NCBI GenBank assembly: GCA_963663615.1
Contig: OY760517.1
Location: forward strand, 1,240,001-1,304,000
Origin: G963663615 sp963663615
Lineage (GTDB): Bacteria > Bacteroidota > Ignavibacteria > Ignavibacteriales > Melioribacteraceae
DNA length: 64,000 nucleotides
Direction: 5' to 3'
Position 1 is the stretch's first letter; each line of letters begins with the position of its first letter. Positions 34,962 to 43,753 of this stretch are shown here, piece after piece. The notes under the pieces were generated by a model. It was given only the letters and a program-made list of their open reading frames with translations. It ran no database searches and was not told the DNA's origin. A program made the position numbers and the translations under genes.

Positions 34962-35840
34962 ATGATTTATTTTTATCTTAGCGAATTGGTAACCGGATTA
35001 AGGCATTCACGTTTTGCATCATTTATTACGATGTTTACTTTATTTGTTTCCATTCTCATTACTTCGGCAATATTATTTCTTTTCTTTTATTCGCAGAAAA
35101 TTGAACGCAAAATTAAAGAGCAGGTGGTAATTAGAGTATTTATAGATGATGCCGTAACAGGTAGTAAGGTAAATGATCTACGCAATACCATCAGAAAAAA
35201 CGAGTTTGTTAAACGGGTTGAGTATATTTCGAAAGATAGAGCGGCGGAAATATTTACAAATAAAACCGGTGAAAACTTTCTTGAAGTGCTGGATGAAAAT
35301 CCTTTGCCCGCTACTTTTAATATCAGGTTAAACGGAGAGAAAATTACCAAAACAAATATTGAGAGAGTTGTAAAAAGCCTAACTAACCTCGATGGTATAA
35401 CAGACTATGATTATGATTATTCCCTTTCCATGAAACTTATAGAAATGTTAAAATCGGGAAACTATATATTTTACGGTGTGTCGTTAGTATTTCTTTTGTT
35501 TTCCATTTATATGGTTTATACCACTAATCGACTTGTTATTGAAAACAAAATTGTTGAATACAACAATATGAAACTGGTTGGAGCAACAATTACCTCAATT
35601 AAAATACCGTTGTATTTACAGGGAATACTATTAGGTTTATTAGCGGCAGTATTGGCATCTGGTGTTATTTATTTCGGATTTTCGTTTGTTGGTAAGCTCC
35701 ATTTGCTCAAACGTATATCTTTTATGGGTGTTCGTAATGTAATTTTCCCTTTCTTTTTTTGCGTGGGAGCCCTCTATGGTTTGGCAGGAGGTTATTTTGC
35801 AACACGAAGAATTACACTCAATGTAAATCTTAACAAGTAG
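34962..35840 (+). CDS. ftsX: Cell-division ABC transporter permease FtsX
   Basis: 292 aa from ATG at 34962; an in-frame TTG lies three codons earlier. Four membrane helices: about 17-43, 168-188, 218-245 and 262-280. A large extracytoplasmic loop (RVFIDDAV, VEYISKDRAAEIF, PLPATFNIRL) between helices 1 and 2 is diagnostic. Normally FtsX works with FtsE to switch on septal wall hydrolases; no ftsE is present here. It is the last gene of the ybaB-recR run. Confidence 0.9.
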   Translation: MIYFYLSELVTGLRHSRFASFITMFTLFVSILITSAILFLFFYSQKIERKIKEQVVIRVFIDDAVTGSKVNDLRNTIRKNEFVKRVEYISKDRAAEIFTNKTGENFLEVLDENPLPATFNIRLNGEKITKTNIERVVKSLTNLDGITDYDYDYSLSMKLIEMLKSGNYIFYGVSLVFLLFSIYMVYTTNRLVIENKIVEYNNMKLVGATITSIKIPLYLQGILLGLLAAVLASGVIYFGFSFVGKLHLLKRISFMGVRNVIFPFFFCVGALYGLAGGYFATRRITLNVNLNK

Positions 35841-35931
35841 TTAATTGCATTTATCATTACTATATTGAATAAAGATTATCATATTAGTATCTTTAAGTTT
35901 GATTATTTTTATACATTATTAGCGGCTAAAG

Positions 35932-37524
35932 ATGTATCATTCCCTAAAAAGGCTTTCCATACTGTTATTCTTGCTTGTTCCGGTAATGTTACTGGGGCAG
36001 ATCGAACCATCATATTCAGGCAGACCTGGTATGCTTAATGAACAGGCAAAAGAAGAATTTATTCCAACATTTTCGAGCACTGGAGTAATTGATGCCAAAA
36101 GTTATTATTTGGGTCCCGGAGACGTATTATTTGTTTCCCTAATTGGTGCCAGTGAATTAAAATTTGATCTTGTAGTTGATCCTGAAGGTTACGTTTTTAT
36201 ACCGGGTCATGGATTATTAAAGATGCATAATCATAATCTTTTTGAAGGAAAGGAAATAATTACGAAAACACTTAAAAGTATGTTTTCTGATGTTCAAATC
36301 GATATTTCCCTTAAAACAATCAGGCAAATAAAAGTTGATGTAATTGGTTATATATCAAAACCAAGCTCATACATTATTCCTGCTAACTCCAGGTTATCAG
36401 ATCTTGTGGTTTCCCTTGGTGAACTTCCTGAAAATTGCGATTTAAGGAATATTGAATTAACCGATGTAAACCTGAATGTTAAGAGTTGTGATTTGCTTAA
36501 ATACAGACGTTTGGGAGATATTGCCGAAAATCCGTATTTGATGAATATTAACTCTGTAAAGCTTGCAAGAGCAGATAGAACTGTTCAGGTTCTCGGAGCA
36601 GTTAAATATCCCGGTATATATGAGCTGGTTGAAAATGAAACTGCCAGTGAAATTATTAGTATTTGCGGAGGAATGCTTGAACGTGCGTACAGGGATACAG
36701 TTGAGTTAGTTAAATATTATGCCGACAAAAAATCGCAGTATAGTAAGTATTATACTTATAACGAATTGCTAACCAATGATGTATTACTTGAAAATGGTGA
36801 TATGTTAATGGTTCGCTCCATACCATATTTTTTATATGAAAGGACAGTTACTATTAACGGGGAGGTTAACTTTCCGGGTACATATAAAATACAGGAAGGT
36901 AAAACTAACCTGTATGATCTTATAATGAATGAAACCGGAGGGTTTAAGAAAGAAGCTTCATTGAAAGATGCATACGTTCAGCGCACTACCGGTATGGATA
37001 GAACAGACTATGAACTAGAACGAATTAAAACTATTCCCCGTGCTGATATGAGTGAGGACGAGTATGAATACCTAAAAGCTCGTTCCAGAGAAAGAAAAGG
37101 AAGAATGACAGTTGATTTTGTTAAACTGTTTGTTGATGGAGATATGGAAGAAAATCTTGTACTGAAAAGGGGAGATATTATTTCAATTCCTGTAGAAACA
37201 GATTATATTACCGTTGTTGGACAGGTTGTTAATCCGGGTAATATTGTATATAAACCGGATTATACTGTTGATGATTACATTCGTCTAACGGGTGGATTTG
37301 CCTGGCGTGCTGTTGAAAGTGATGTGCGAGTGATACGATCAACTAACGGTGAGTGGGTTGAAGCCGATGAGGTAGATTTACTTTTACCTGGTGATATAGT
37401 CTGGATTCCAGAGGAAGCTCCTCCTGCAAAATTCTGGGATGTATTTAGGGATGTAACTTTTGTTGTGGGACAATTTTCCGCTCTGGTTGCTTCTATTATT
37501 GCTATAATTATTGCTACGAGGTAA
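35932..37524 (+). CDS. Polysaccharide export protein with SLBB domains
   Basis: 530 aa. A signal peptide (about 1-22) is followed by a Poly_export domain (SYYLGPGDVLFVSLIG) and several SLBB repeats (QVLGAVKYPGIYEL, VTINGEVNFPGTYKI, ITVVGQVVNPGNIVY). A C-terminal hydrophobic helix (last 25 residues) could cross the outer membrane as in Wza. It is the export channel component of a capsule or exopolysaccharide system, starting a cluster that continues to 42253. Confidence 0.9.
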   Translation: MYHSLKRLSILLFLLVPVMLLGQIEPSYSGRPGMLNEQAKEEFIPTFSSTGVIDAKSYYLGPGDVLFVSLIGASELKFDLVVDPEGYVFIPGHGLLKMHNHNLFEGKEIITKTLKSMFSDVQIDISLKTIRQIKVDVIGYISKPSSYIIPANSRLSDLVVSLGELPENCDLRNIELTDVNLNVKSCDLLKYRRLGDIAENPYLMNINSVKLARADRTVQVLGAVKYPGIYELVENETASEIISICGGMLERAYRDTVELVKYYADKKSQYSKYYTYNELLTNDVLLENGDMLMVRSIPYFLYERTVTINGEVNFPGTYKIQEGKTNLYDLIMNETGGFKKEASLKDAYVQRTTGMDRTDYELERIKTIPRADMSEDEYEYLKARSRERKGRMTVDFVKLFVDGDMEENLVLKRGDIISIPVETDYITVVGQVVNPGNIVYKPDYTVDDYIRLTGGFAWRAVESDVRVIRSTNGEWVEADEVDLLLPGDIVWIPEEAPPAKFWDVFRDVTFVVGQFSALVASIIAIIIATR

Positions 37525-37526
37525 AT

Positions 37527-38681
37527 GTGAGTATTCAGGAAGCTATTTCAATTTTGATTTTTAACTGGAAAAAACTGATGCTTTTTTCCGGTACTATTCT
37601 TCTTATAACCTTTTTTATCCTTCTATTAATGGTTCCAATAAGGTACGTTGCAGAAGTATCGGTTTTACCACCTGAAGATAAGGAGGGTGGCGGATTAGCT
37701 AGTTTAATAAGTGGTGTTGATGCAGCTTCCATTGTTGGGATGAGTCCGGGTGAAGAAATGGCTCAATTATATGCAGAAATATTAAAAAGTAGAGGGGCAG
37801 CAAAATACGTGTTGGATAACTCGGAAATGATGGCTATTTATGACGAGGAAGATTGGAGAAGGGCTGTACTTGGGTTGAATGATGATCTTGCAGTAACTGT
37901 AACAAAAGAAAGCATTATAAAAATTAATTTTGCTGCTAAAACTCCCTGGTTTAGCAGGTTTACATTTTGGCCAGATAGTATAAATAGATTGTCGGCAAAA
38001 ATTGCAAACCTGTATGTTGAAGCTCTGGATAGTATCAACACAGCAAAATTGAATACAAAAGCAAAGAATTCCAGAAAATATATTGAAAAACAGATCACCG
38101 AAACTGAAGCAAATCTAAAAGATGCTCAAAGGGCTTTAAAGGATTTCCAGCTTGAGAATAAAACTATTTCACTAACAAGCCAAATTGAAGCGGCTATAAA
38201 TAATGCAGCGGATGTTAAATCAAGAATTATCACAGCCGAGATTGAGTTGAAAACACTTGAATTAAATTTGAGCACCAACTCGCAGAAATATAAAGGACTA
38301 GTTGAAAAATTAAATGTGTTGAGAAACCAATATTCAAAGCTTATATCAGGTGATAAGGAAAATAAAGATTACTTGCCTGTATTTGATAATGTTCCCGAAA
38401 TTCAGCTCGAGTATGCTGAATTATCCAGACAGGTTAAAATATTGAATGAGGTTTATATTTTTCTGAAACGGCAATATTTTTCCGAAAGAATTATGGAAAA
38501 TAAAAATGTGCCTACTGTTGAAGTTTTAGACAAAGCAATTCCTTCAATAAAACCTAAAAGTCCAAGACTGGTATTTCATAGTGCTTTAAGTGCTGTGTTC
38601 GCTTTTGGATTGATGGCAATATTTGTTTTATTTAAAGAATACAAGCGAAAAGAGCTTCTCAAAAAAAGCAAGGATCTATAA
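37527..38681 (+). CDS. Wzz-type chain-length determinant / polysaccharide co-polymerase
   Basis: 384 aa. Two membrane helices at about 17-37 and 349-369 flank a periplasmic domain with a long coiled coil (about 170-270). The C-terminus lacks the tyrosine-kinase domain of Wzc, ending in a short Lys-rich tail. It starts two bases after the export gene's stop, and its stop overlaps the next ATG. It sets polymer length with the export protein. Confidence 0.85.
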   Translation: MSIQEAISILIFNWKKLMLFSGTILLITFFILLLMVPIRYVAEVSVLPPEDKEGGGLASLISGVDAASIVGMSPGEEMAQLYAEILKSRGAAKYVLDNSEMMAIYDEEDWRRAVLGLNDDLAVTVTKESIIKINFAAKTPWFSRFTFWPDSINRLSAKIANLYVEALDSINTAKLNTKAKNSRKYIEKQITETEANLKDAQRALKDFQLENKTISLTSQIEAAINNAADVKSRIITAEIELKTLELNLSTNSQKYKGLVEKLNVLRNQYSKLISGDKENKDYLPVFDNVPEIQLEYAELSRQVKILNEVYIFLKRQYFSERIMENKNVPTVEVLDKAIPSIKPKSPRLVFHSALSAVFAFGLMAIFVLFKEYKRKELLKKSKDL

Positions 38682-39628
38682 TGGCTAAAGAAACAGCAGT
38701 AGTAACAGGTGGTGCAGGATTTTTAGGATCACACCTTTGTGACCGACTTCTTGCAGACGGACATAAAGTTATTTGTATTGATAATTTACTTACAGGTAGT
38801 TTAAAAAACATAGAGCATTTATTTGGAAATGTTGATTTTACATTTATAAATCATGATGTAACAAATTTTATTCATGTTCCCGGTGATGTACATTATATTC
38901 TGCATTTCGCTTCACCGGCAAGTCCTATAGATTATTTAAAATTGCCTATTCAAACCCTTAAAGTGGGTTCGCTTGGTACACACAAGGCACTTGGTTTGGC
39001 AAAAGAAAAAAATGCACGTTTTTTACTTGCTTCAACTTCCGAAGTGTACGGTGACCCAGCTATACATCCGCAAAAAGAAGAGTACTGGGGGAATGTAAAT
39101 CCTGTAGGACCCCGCGGTGTATATGATGAAGCCAAGCGTTTTGGCGAAGCCATGACTATTGCCTATCATCGTTACCATAACTTACAGACCAGAATTGTAC
39201 GTATTTTCAATACATACGGTCCACGAATGAGAAAAGAAGATGGAAGGGCATTACCTAATTTTATTTCTCAGGCTTTACGTGGTGAGGAGCTTACTGTTTT
39301 TGGTAGCGGTAAACAAACCAGAAGCTTTTGCTATGTTGAAGATGAAATTGATGGTATTTTGAAATTGTTATATTCAGACGTTACCCATCCGGTTAATATT
39401 GGTAACCCTGAAGAAATAACTATTAAAGGTATAGCTGAAGAAGTTATAAAATTAACAGGTTCTAAAAGTAAACTAACTTATACTGAACTTCCTGTTGATG
39501 ACCCTAAAGTTAGGCAACCTGATATTACCAAGGCAAAATCATTGCTGAAATGGGAACCAAAGATTAGTCGTAGTGAAGGACTTGCAAGAACAATTGAATA
39601 TTTTAAGACTATTGTTGATCTTGATTAA
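38681..39628 (+). CDS. UDP-glucuronate decarboxylase (UDP-xylose synthase)
   Basis: 315 aa. An extended SDR with GGAGFLGSHLCDRLLADG (NAD binding), SPIDYLKLPIQTLKVGSLGTH and YDEAKRFGEA (catalytic Tyr-x3-Lys). This combination and the length match UXS enzymes, which turn UDP-glucuronate into UDP-xylose for glycan building. Related UDP-glucose epimerase-like SDRs cannot be excluded. It is coupled on both sides by stop/start overlaps. Confidence 0.88.
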   Translation: MAKETAVVTGGAGFLGSHLCDRLLADGHKVICIDNLLTGSLKNIEHLFGNVDFTFINHDVTNFIHVPGDVHYILHFASPASPIDYLKLPIQTLKVGSLGTHKALGLAKEKNARFLLASTSEVYGDPAIHPQKEEYWGNVNPVGPRGVYDEAKRFGEAMTIAYHRYHNLQTRIVRIFNTYGPRMRKEDGRALPNFISQALRGEELTVFGSGKQTRSFCYVEDEIDGILKLLYSDVTHPVNIGNPEEITIKGIAEEVIKLTGSKSKLTYTELPVDDPKVRQPDITKAKSLLKWEPKISRSEGLARTIEYFKTIVDLD

Positions 39629-41163
39629 TGTCAAGAAAAGTAAAGACCAGTCTTGTACTTTCGGCAATAATTGTAACAGCTCTTAATTTTACTGGTAGAG
39701 GGCTTGGTTTTTTACGTGTTGTATTATTTGCCGGAACTTTTGGTGTTTCAGAAAATTTTGATCTTTATTTGGTTGGAGCAACAATTCCGCTTATTGTATC
39801 GCAATCATTGTATTATTTTGCCCAAAACTATTTTATTCCAAATTATCATCAGATATCTGAATCGGATATTGAGCAGCGAAAGGCTTTTGTAGTTAAAACA
39901 TTTCGGTATTTTATTTTTACCGGTGTTCTGATTGCTGTTGCTTTTGTTTTGTTCAGGGATACGATAATTGGTTACTATATGTGGGATAAAACTGAAGAAG
40001 CAAAGCAAACTGCTGCTGTGGTTTTTTCTATTTTATCTGTTGCATTACCACTTAATTTTGGTATTTCGTTACTTAATTCATATCTGGTATCGGAACTAAG
40101 ATACTCCATGCCTTCAATTGTTCAGTTTCTTCTTAATATCCCAATAATTATTGTAGTTTATTTTTTCTCACCAACTCTCGGTATCTATTCTATTCCAGCA
40201 GGATTTGTATTGGGATATTTGTTTCAGTTTATTTTGGTGGTTTCTCTGGCTGTTAGGGAGTTTAACTTTAATCCATTTAAACGTATTAGCGGCTTACTTT
40301 CTCAGAAACCATTATTTCGTGCAATTTTTATAATTCTTCTTATTGAAATAGTTGGTCAGCTTTACATGTTTGTTGACAGGTATTTTGTAAACTATATTGA
40401 TAAGGGAGGAATATCTTCTCTTAATTTTGCAATGATTCTTATTATCACTCCCATGACAATCCTTTCCAATGCTGTGTCTCTTGTTATGTTTCCCAACCTT
40501 ACCAAAAGTTTCAATGAAAAAAATAGCGAAAGGCTGAAATATCAGTTTAGTAGTGCCTTAAAAATGCTTGTGTTTTTCTTTCTGCCACTTGCAACCATTT
40601 ATTTCTTTTGGGGCGATACTGTAATAAAAATTATTTATGAACGAGGGGAGTTTAATACCAGCAATGTATTGGCAACAGCAAATGTGTTAAAAATATACTC
40701 TCTATCTCTTGTGTTTTATACAATCTATTCCATTGTAAATAAATTGATATTTTCAGCAAATTTGGTTCGTCCCTTGTTAGTATTATCTGTAACTATTTTG
40801 ATTATCAAGATAACTCTTAACTTTGCACTTGTTGATACTTATCAGCAATACGGTTTGGCTATTGGTACTTCAGTTTCATATATATTACTATGCATAACCG
40901 GTTTTTATCTGGTTAATAAAAAGTTGGGGTTAAATATGTTGAAAGAGATTACAGCTAATCTTTTTCAATTAGCGGTTATAAGCTTACTTTCAGTACTTAG
41001 TGTAAAAATACTTACTATGTTCCTTTTCCCAGATATTTGGTATTATAATATTGCTAAACTGCTTATGTTCTTAATTTTTTATTTTGCCTTTAGCTATTAT
41101 AGCAAAAATGAACAAGTGGTTTTTTTATGGAATTTTATTGATAGCAGGTTAAGGAAAAAGTGA
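39628..41163 (+). CDS. MurJ/MviN-family lipid-linked oligosaccharide flippase
   Basis: 511 aa with about 14 membrane helices. The N-terminal NFTGRGLGFLRVVLFAGTFG and the middle VMFPNLTKSF match the MurJ/MviN family. Within an exopolysaccharide cluster it could flip a lipid-linked sugar repeat rather than lipid II; which of the two is inference. Its ATG overlaps the stop of the preceding gene by one base. Confidence 0.85.
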   Translation: MSRKVKTSLVLSAIIVTALNFTGRGLGFLRVVLFAGTFGVSENFDLYLVGATIPLIVSQSLYYFAQNYFIPNYHQISESDIEQRKAFVVKTFRYFIFTGVLIAVAFVLFRDTIIGYYMWDKTEEAKQTAAVVFSILSVALPLNFGISLLNSYLVSELRYSMPSIVQFLLNIPIIIVVYFFSPTLGIYSIPAGFVLGYLFQFILVVSLAVREFNFNPFKRISGLLSQKPLFRAIFIILLIEIVGQLYMFVDRYFVNYIDKGGISSLNFAMILIITPMTILSNAVSLVMFPNLTKSFNEKNSERLKYQFSSALKMLVFFFLPLATIYFFWGDTVIKIIYERGEFNTSNVLATANVLKIYSLSLVFYTIYSIVNKLIFSANLVRPLLVLSVTILIIKITLNFALVDTYQQYGLAIGTSVSYILLCITGFYLVNKKLGLNMLKEITANLFQLAVISLLSVLSVKILTMFLFPDIWYYNIAKLLMFLIFYFAFSYYSKNEQVVFLWNFIDSRLRKK

Positions 41164-41164
41164 T

Positions 41165-42253
41165 ATGTTAAAAAAATTTTTGTTTGAGGCAGCGAGTATA
41201 TTTTTCTGGATTATAAGAAAAGTTAATAAAACCATAGGAGGAAATTATAGCAAAAATGTTGTTATTATTGCTGTTCATAAAATTGGAGATTCAGTATTTA
41301 CTTTACCAGCTATTAACTTAATAATTGAAAAGCATACTGGTTATAAAATTACTCTTTTTACATACGAGTTAACAAAAGTAATATTTGAAAGTAGATTTCC
41401 TGAAATTGAATTTGTTACGGTAAATGATAGCGATTTTGGTATAAAAAGGCGTTGGATAAAAAGTTTTTATCGAAAAATGATTAGTAAGTTAAATCCGGAA
41501 TATGTTTATGATATAACAGGGAATGCACGATCTTTTAGTTTTATTTTTAATGCTAAAGCAAAAATAATTCATGGTATTGCTATAAAGTATAATAAAAGAG
41601 TATTTGATTATTCCATACAAAATTCATCTCGAAAATATTTGATGGAAAGATACATTGCAGCAGTTGATCCTAATTGGCAAAAATTTGAGTACAATCTTGT
41701 TTTTCCTTTGGATGAGAACAGAGATAATACTGTTGTGCTAATTCCTTTTGGAGGTTGGGAAGCAAAAAAGTGGGGTTTCGATAATTTTGTAAAATTAACT
41801 AATCTTCTTAAAAAAGATTTTAACTGTATTCTTGCTTTTCAAAAAGGATTAGTTGAACAAAACGTTGTTAAACAATTAGTAAAAAGTGGGATTAGGATTA
41901 GAGAAACAGCTAGTATTAAAGACCTAATGAGTTTTATTAAGGGGAAAGGTGTTTGTATTGGTAATGATTCAGGACCTTTATATATTGCTGTTATGTGTGG
42001 TTTACCAACGTTAGGAATTTATGGACCAACAAATCCCGAATTTTCTGTTCCCAAAGGGGAATGGCATAGTTATATTAATAAAACTATCCATTGTTCACCA
42101 AAACCCGGAAATCAATATTGTCATACCGATGCTGGCAGAAAAGGTTGTCCTTCTTTTGAATGTATGAAACAGTTAGCTGTATCTGATGTGTATAAAAAAA
42201 GTAAAGAGTTTTTAGATCAAAATGGTATAAAACCTTTACAGAATGAAAAATAG
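41165..42253 (+). CDS. Family 9 glycosyltransferase (heptosyltransferase-like)
   Basis: 362 aa. The GT9 hallmarks are HKIGDSVFTLPAINLI near the N-terminus and GNDSGPLYIAVMCGLPTLGIYGPTNPE near 275. A Cys-rich C-terminal segment (HCSPKPGNQYCH, CPSFEC) resembles that of LPS heptosyltransferases. It would add a sugar to a lipid-linked or LPS acceptor. It starts one base after the flippase gene and ends the polysaccharide cluster. Confidence 0.88.
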   Translation: MLKKFLFEAASIFFWIIRKVNKTIGGNYSKNVVIIAVHKIGDSVFTLPAINLIIEKHTGYKITLFTYELTKVIFESRFPEIEFVTVNDSDFGIKRRWIKSFYRKMISKLNPEYVYDITGNARSFSFIFNAKAKIIHGIAIKYNKRVFDYSIQNSSRKYLMERYIAAVDPNWQKFEYNLVFPLDENRDNTVVLIPFGGWEAKKWGFDNFVKLTNLLKKDFNCILAFQKGLVEQNVVKQLVKSGIRIRETASIKDLMSFIKGKGVCIGNDSGPLYIAVMCGLPTLGIYGPTNPEFSVPKGEWHSYINKTIHCSPKPGNQYCHTDAGRKGCPSFECMKQLAVSDVYKKSKEFLDQNGIKPLQNEK

Positions 42254-42322
42254 GTTTGTATTTTTTTCGAAAAAAATATTTATTATAGAACTCAATGAAA
42301 TTCCATTTATAAGGTAAGAACA

Positions 42323-42673
42323 ATGAAAAAGAATAATGACAGTATGTTGCCCTTGTTGGGAGGTTTGGTACTTGGAAGTGCAATAGGGGGAATTATTGCT
42401 CTTTTAACTGCCCCCATGAAGGGGGAAGAACTAAGAAAAACTATTGCTGATGACGCTGAAAAGTATCTTGAGCAGGTTAAGGAAAAATTCCACAAAGACC
42501 TTTCGCGCACCAAGGGAGTAACTGAGTCTTTAGTTGAAAAAGCAGAAAAAATTGTCTCACTTTCCAAAAAACTTGGAAAAGCTGATGTTGAAAATACTTC
42601 GGAAGTTGAGGCTGAAATTAACAAGTTAAAAGCTTCGCTTGATGAAGCTAACGCATCATATACACAGGTTTAA
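42323..42673 (+). CDS. YtxH-like small membrane protein
   Basis: 116 aa. A glycine-rich membrane helix (LLGGLVLGSAIGGIIALLTAP) is followed by KGEELRKTIADDAEK and an amphipathic coiled coil to the end, as in YtxH proteins of stress responses. An AAGGTAAG ribosome site precedes it. It is 5 nt from the next gene. Confidence 0.85.
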   Translation: MKKNNDSMLPLLGGLVLGSAIGGIIALLTAPMKGEELRKTIADDAEKYLEQVKEKFHKDLSRTKGVTESLVEKAEKIVSLSKKLGKADVENTSEVEAEINKLKASLDEANASYTQV

Positions 42674-42678
42674 AAAAA

Positions 42679-43599
42679 ATGACTTTTGTACCAAGAAGAT
42701 CGGTTCTTTCAGTTCCGGCACATATTGAGAAAATGGCAGCTAAAGCAGCTGGTTCCAATGTTGATGTTATAATGTTTGATCTTGAAGATAGTGTTCCGGT
42801 TGATAAAAAAGCCGAAGCACGTACCCAGTTGGAAAAATCGCTTAAAGGTAATGACTGGAGCGGACGTACACTTTCTTTTCGATGTAATCCGGTTGAATCG
42901 GAATTTTGCTATGAAGACATTATTACAATAGCGAGTTCATGCGGTGATCTTCTTGATACAATTGTTATTCCAAAAGTTGATATTGTTGCCGATGTTCATT
43001 TTGTTGATAAGCTTCTTGATGGTGTTGAAAAGAAATTTAACATCAAACATCAAATTGGTATTGAAATTTCTGTTGAGAGTGCTGAAGGACTTGAAAATCT
43101 TTCAGCAATTGCAAAAGCTTCGTCACGAATTAAAACCCTGGTTTTTGGTATTGCCGATTATACTACATCTATTGAGGCACGTCTTGTTTCAATTTCGGGG
43201 CATGGCGAAAATGAAGAGGAACTATATCCCGGTCACAGGTGGCATTATGTATTAAGTAAAATGGTTATGACTGCCAAAGCCAATAATTTGATGGCAATTG
43301 ATGCGGCTTACGGGAACTTTAGAGACCTTGAGGGATTACGTAAGTCAGCTTTAATTTCTTCAGCACTTGGTTGTAATGGCAAATGGGCAATTCATCCCGG
43401 TCAGGTGGATGTAATAAATGAAGTTTACACACCATCGAATGAGGAAATTGAACGTGCCAAAATGATAGTAGCTGCTGAAGAGGAAGCTATTAGTTTGGGT
43501 AAGGGTGCTGTTTCAATTGATGGCAGAATGGTTGATAAAGCCACCATTAGGCTTGCTAAAAAACAGCTTGAAGTAGCAGCAAGGTTAGGACTTACCTGA
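42679..43599 (+). CDS. HpcH/HpaI-family CoA ester lyase
   Basis: 306 aa. A TIM-barrel of the citrate lyase beta / malyl-CoA lyase group: RRSVLSVPAH at the start, metal ligands in FDLEDSVP and GIEISVESAEGL, and a FGIADY motif near 158. It would cleave a beta-hydroxyacyl-CoA such as malyl- or citramalyl-CoA; which one is unclear. There are no other citrate lyase subunits here. Confidence 0.85.
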   Translation: MTFVPRRSVLSVPAHIEKMAAKAAGSNVDVIMFDLEDSVPVDKKAEARTQLEKSLKGNDWSGRTLSFRCNPVESEFCYEDIITIASSCGDLLDTIVIPKVDIVADVHFVDKLLDGVEKKFNIKHQIGIEISVESAEGLENLSAIAKASSRIKTLVFGIADYTTSIEARLVSISGHGENEEELYPGHRWHYVLSKMVMTAKANNLMAIDAAYGNFRDLEGLRKSALISSALGCNGKWAIHPGQVDVINEVYTPSNEEIERAKMIVAAEEEAISLGKGAVSIDGRMVDKATIRLAKKQLEVAARLGLT

Positions 43600-43753
43600 T
43601 ATATTAAAAGCAAATTTATTCTAAATCATCACTTCTTTAAAAAATATATGTTATTTGTATATTTTTCATAACTCTGTAATTCTCTTTACATTGATTAAAT
43701 TATTATATTAATTAGCTTGAATTCAATTGTATTGTTTAATTATGGGTGGTTAG

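Noticed and set aside
37527..38681. Wzc tyrosine kinase
   Set aside because: The C-terminus ends after the second membrane helix without Walker motifs or a Tyr-rich tail.
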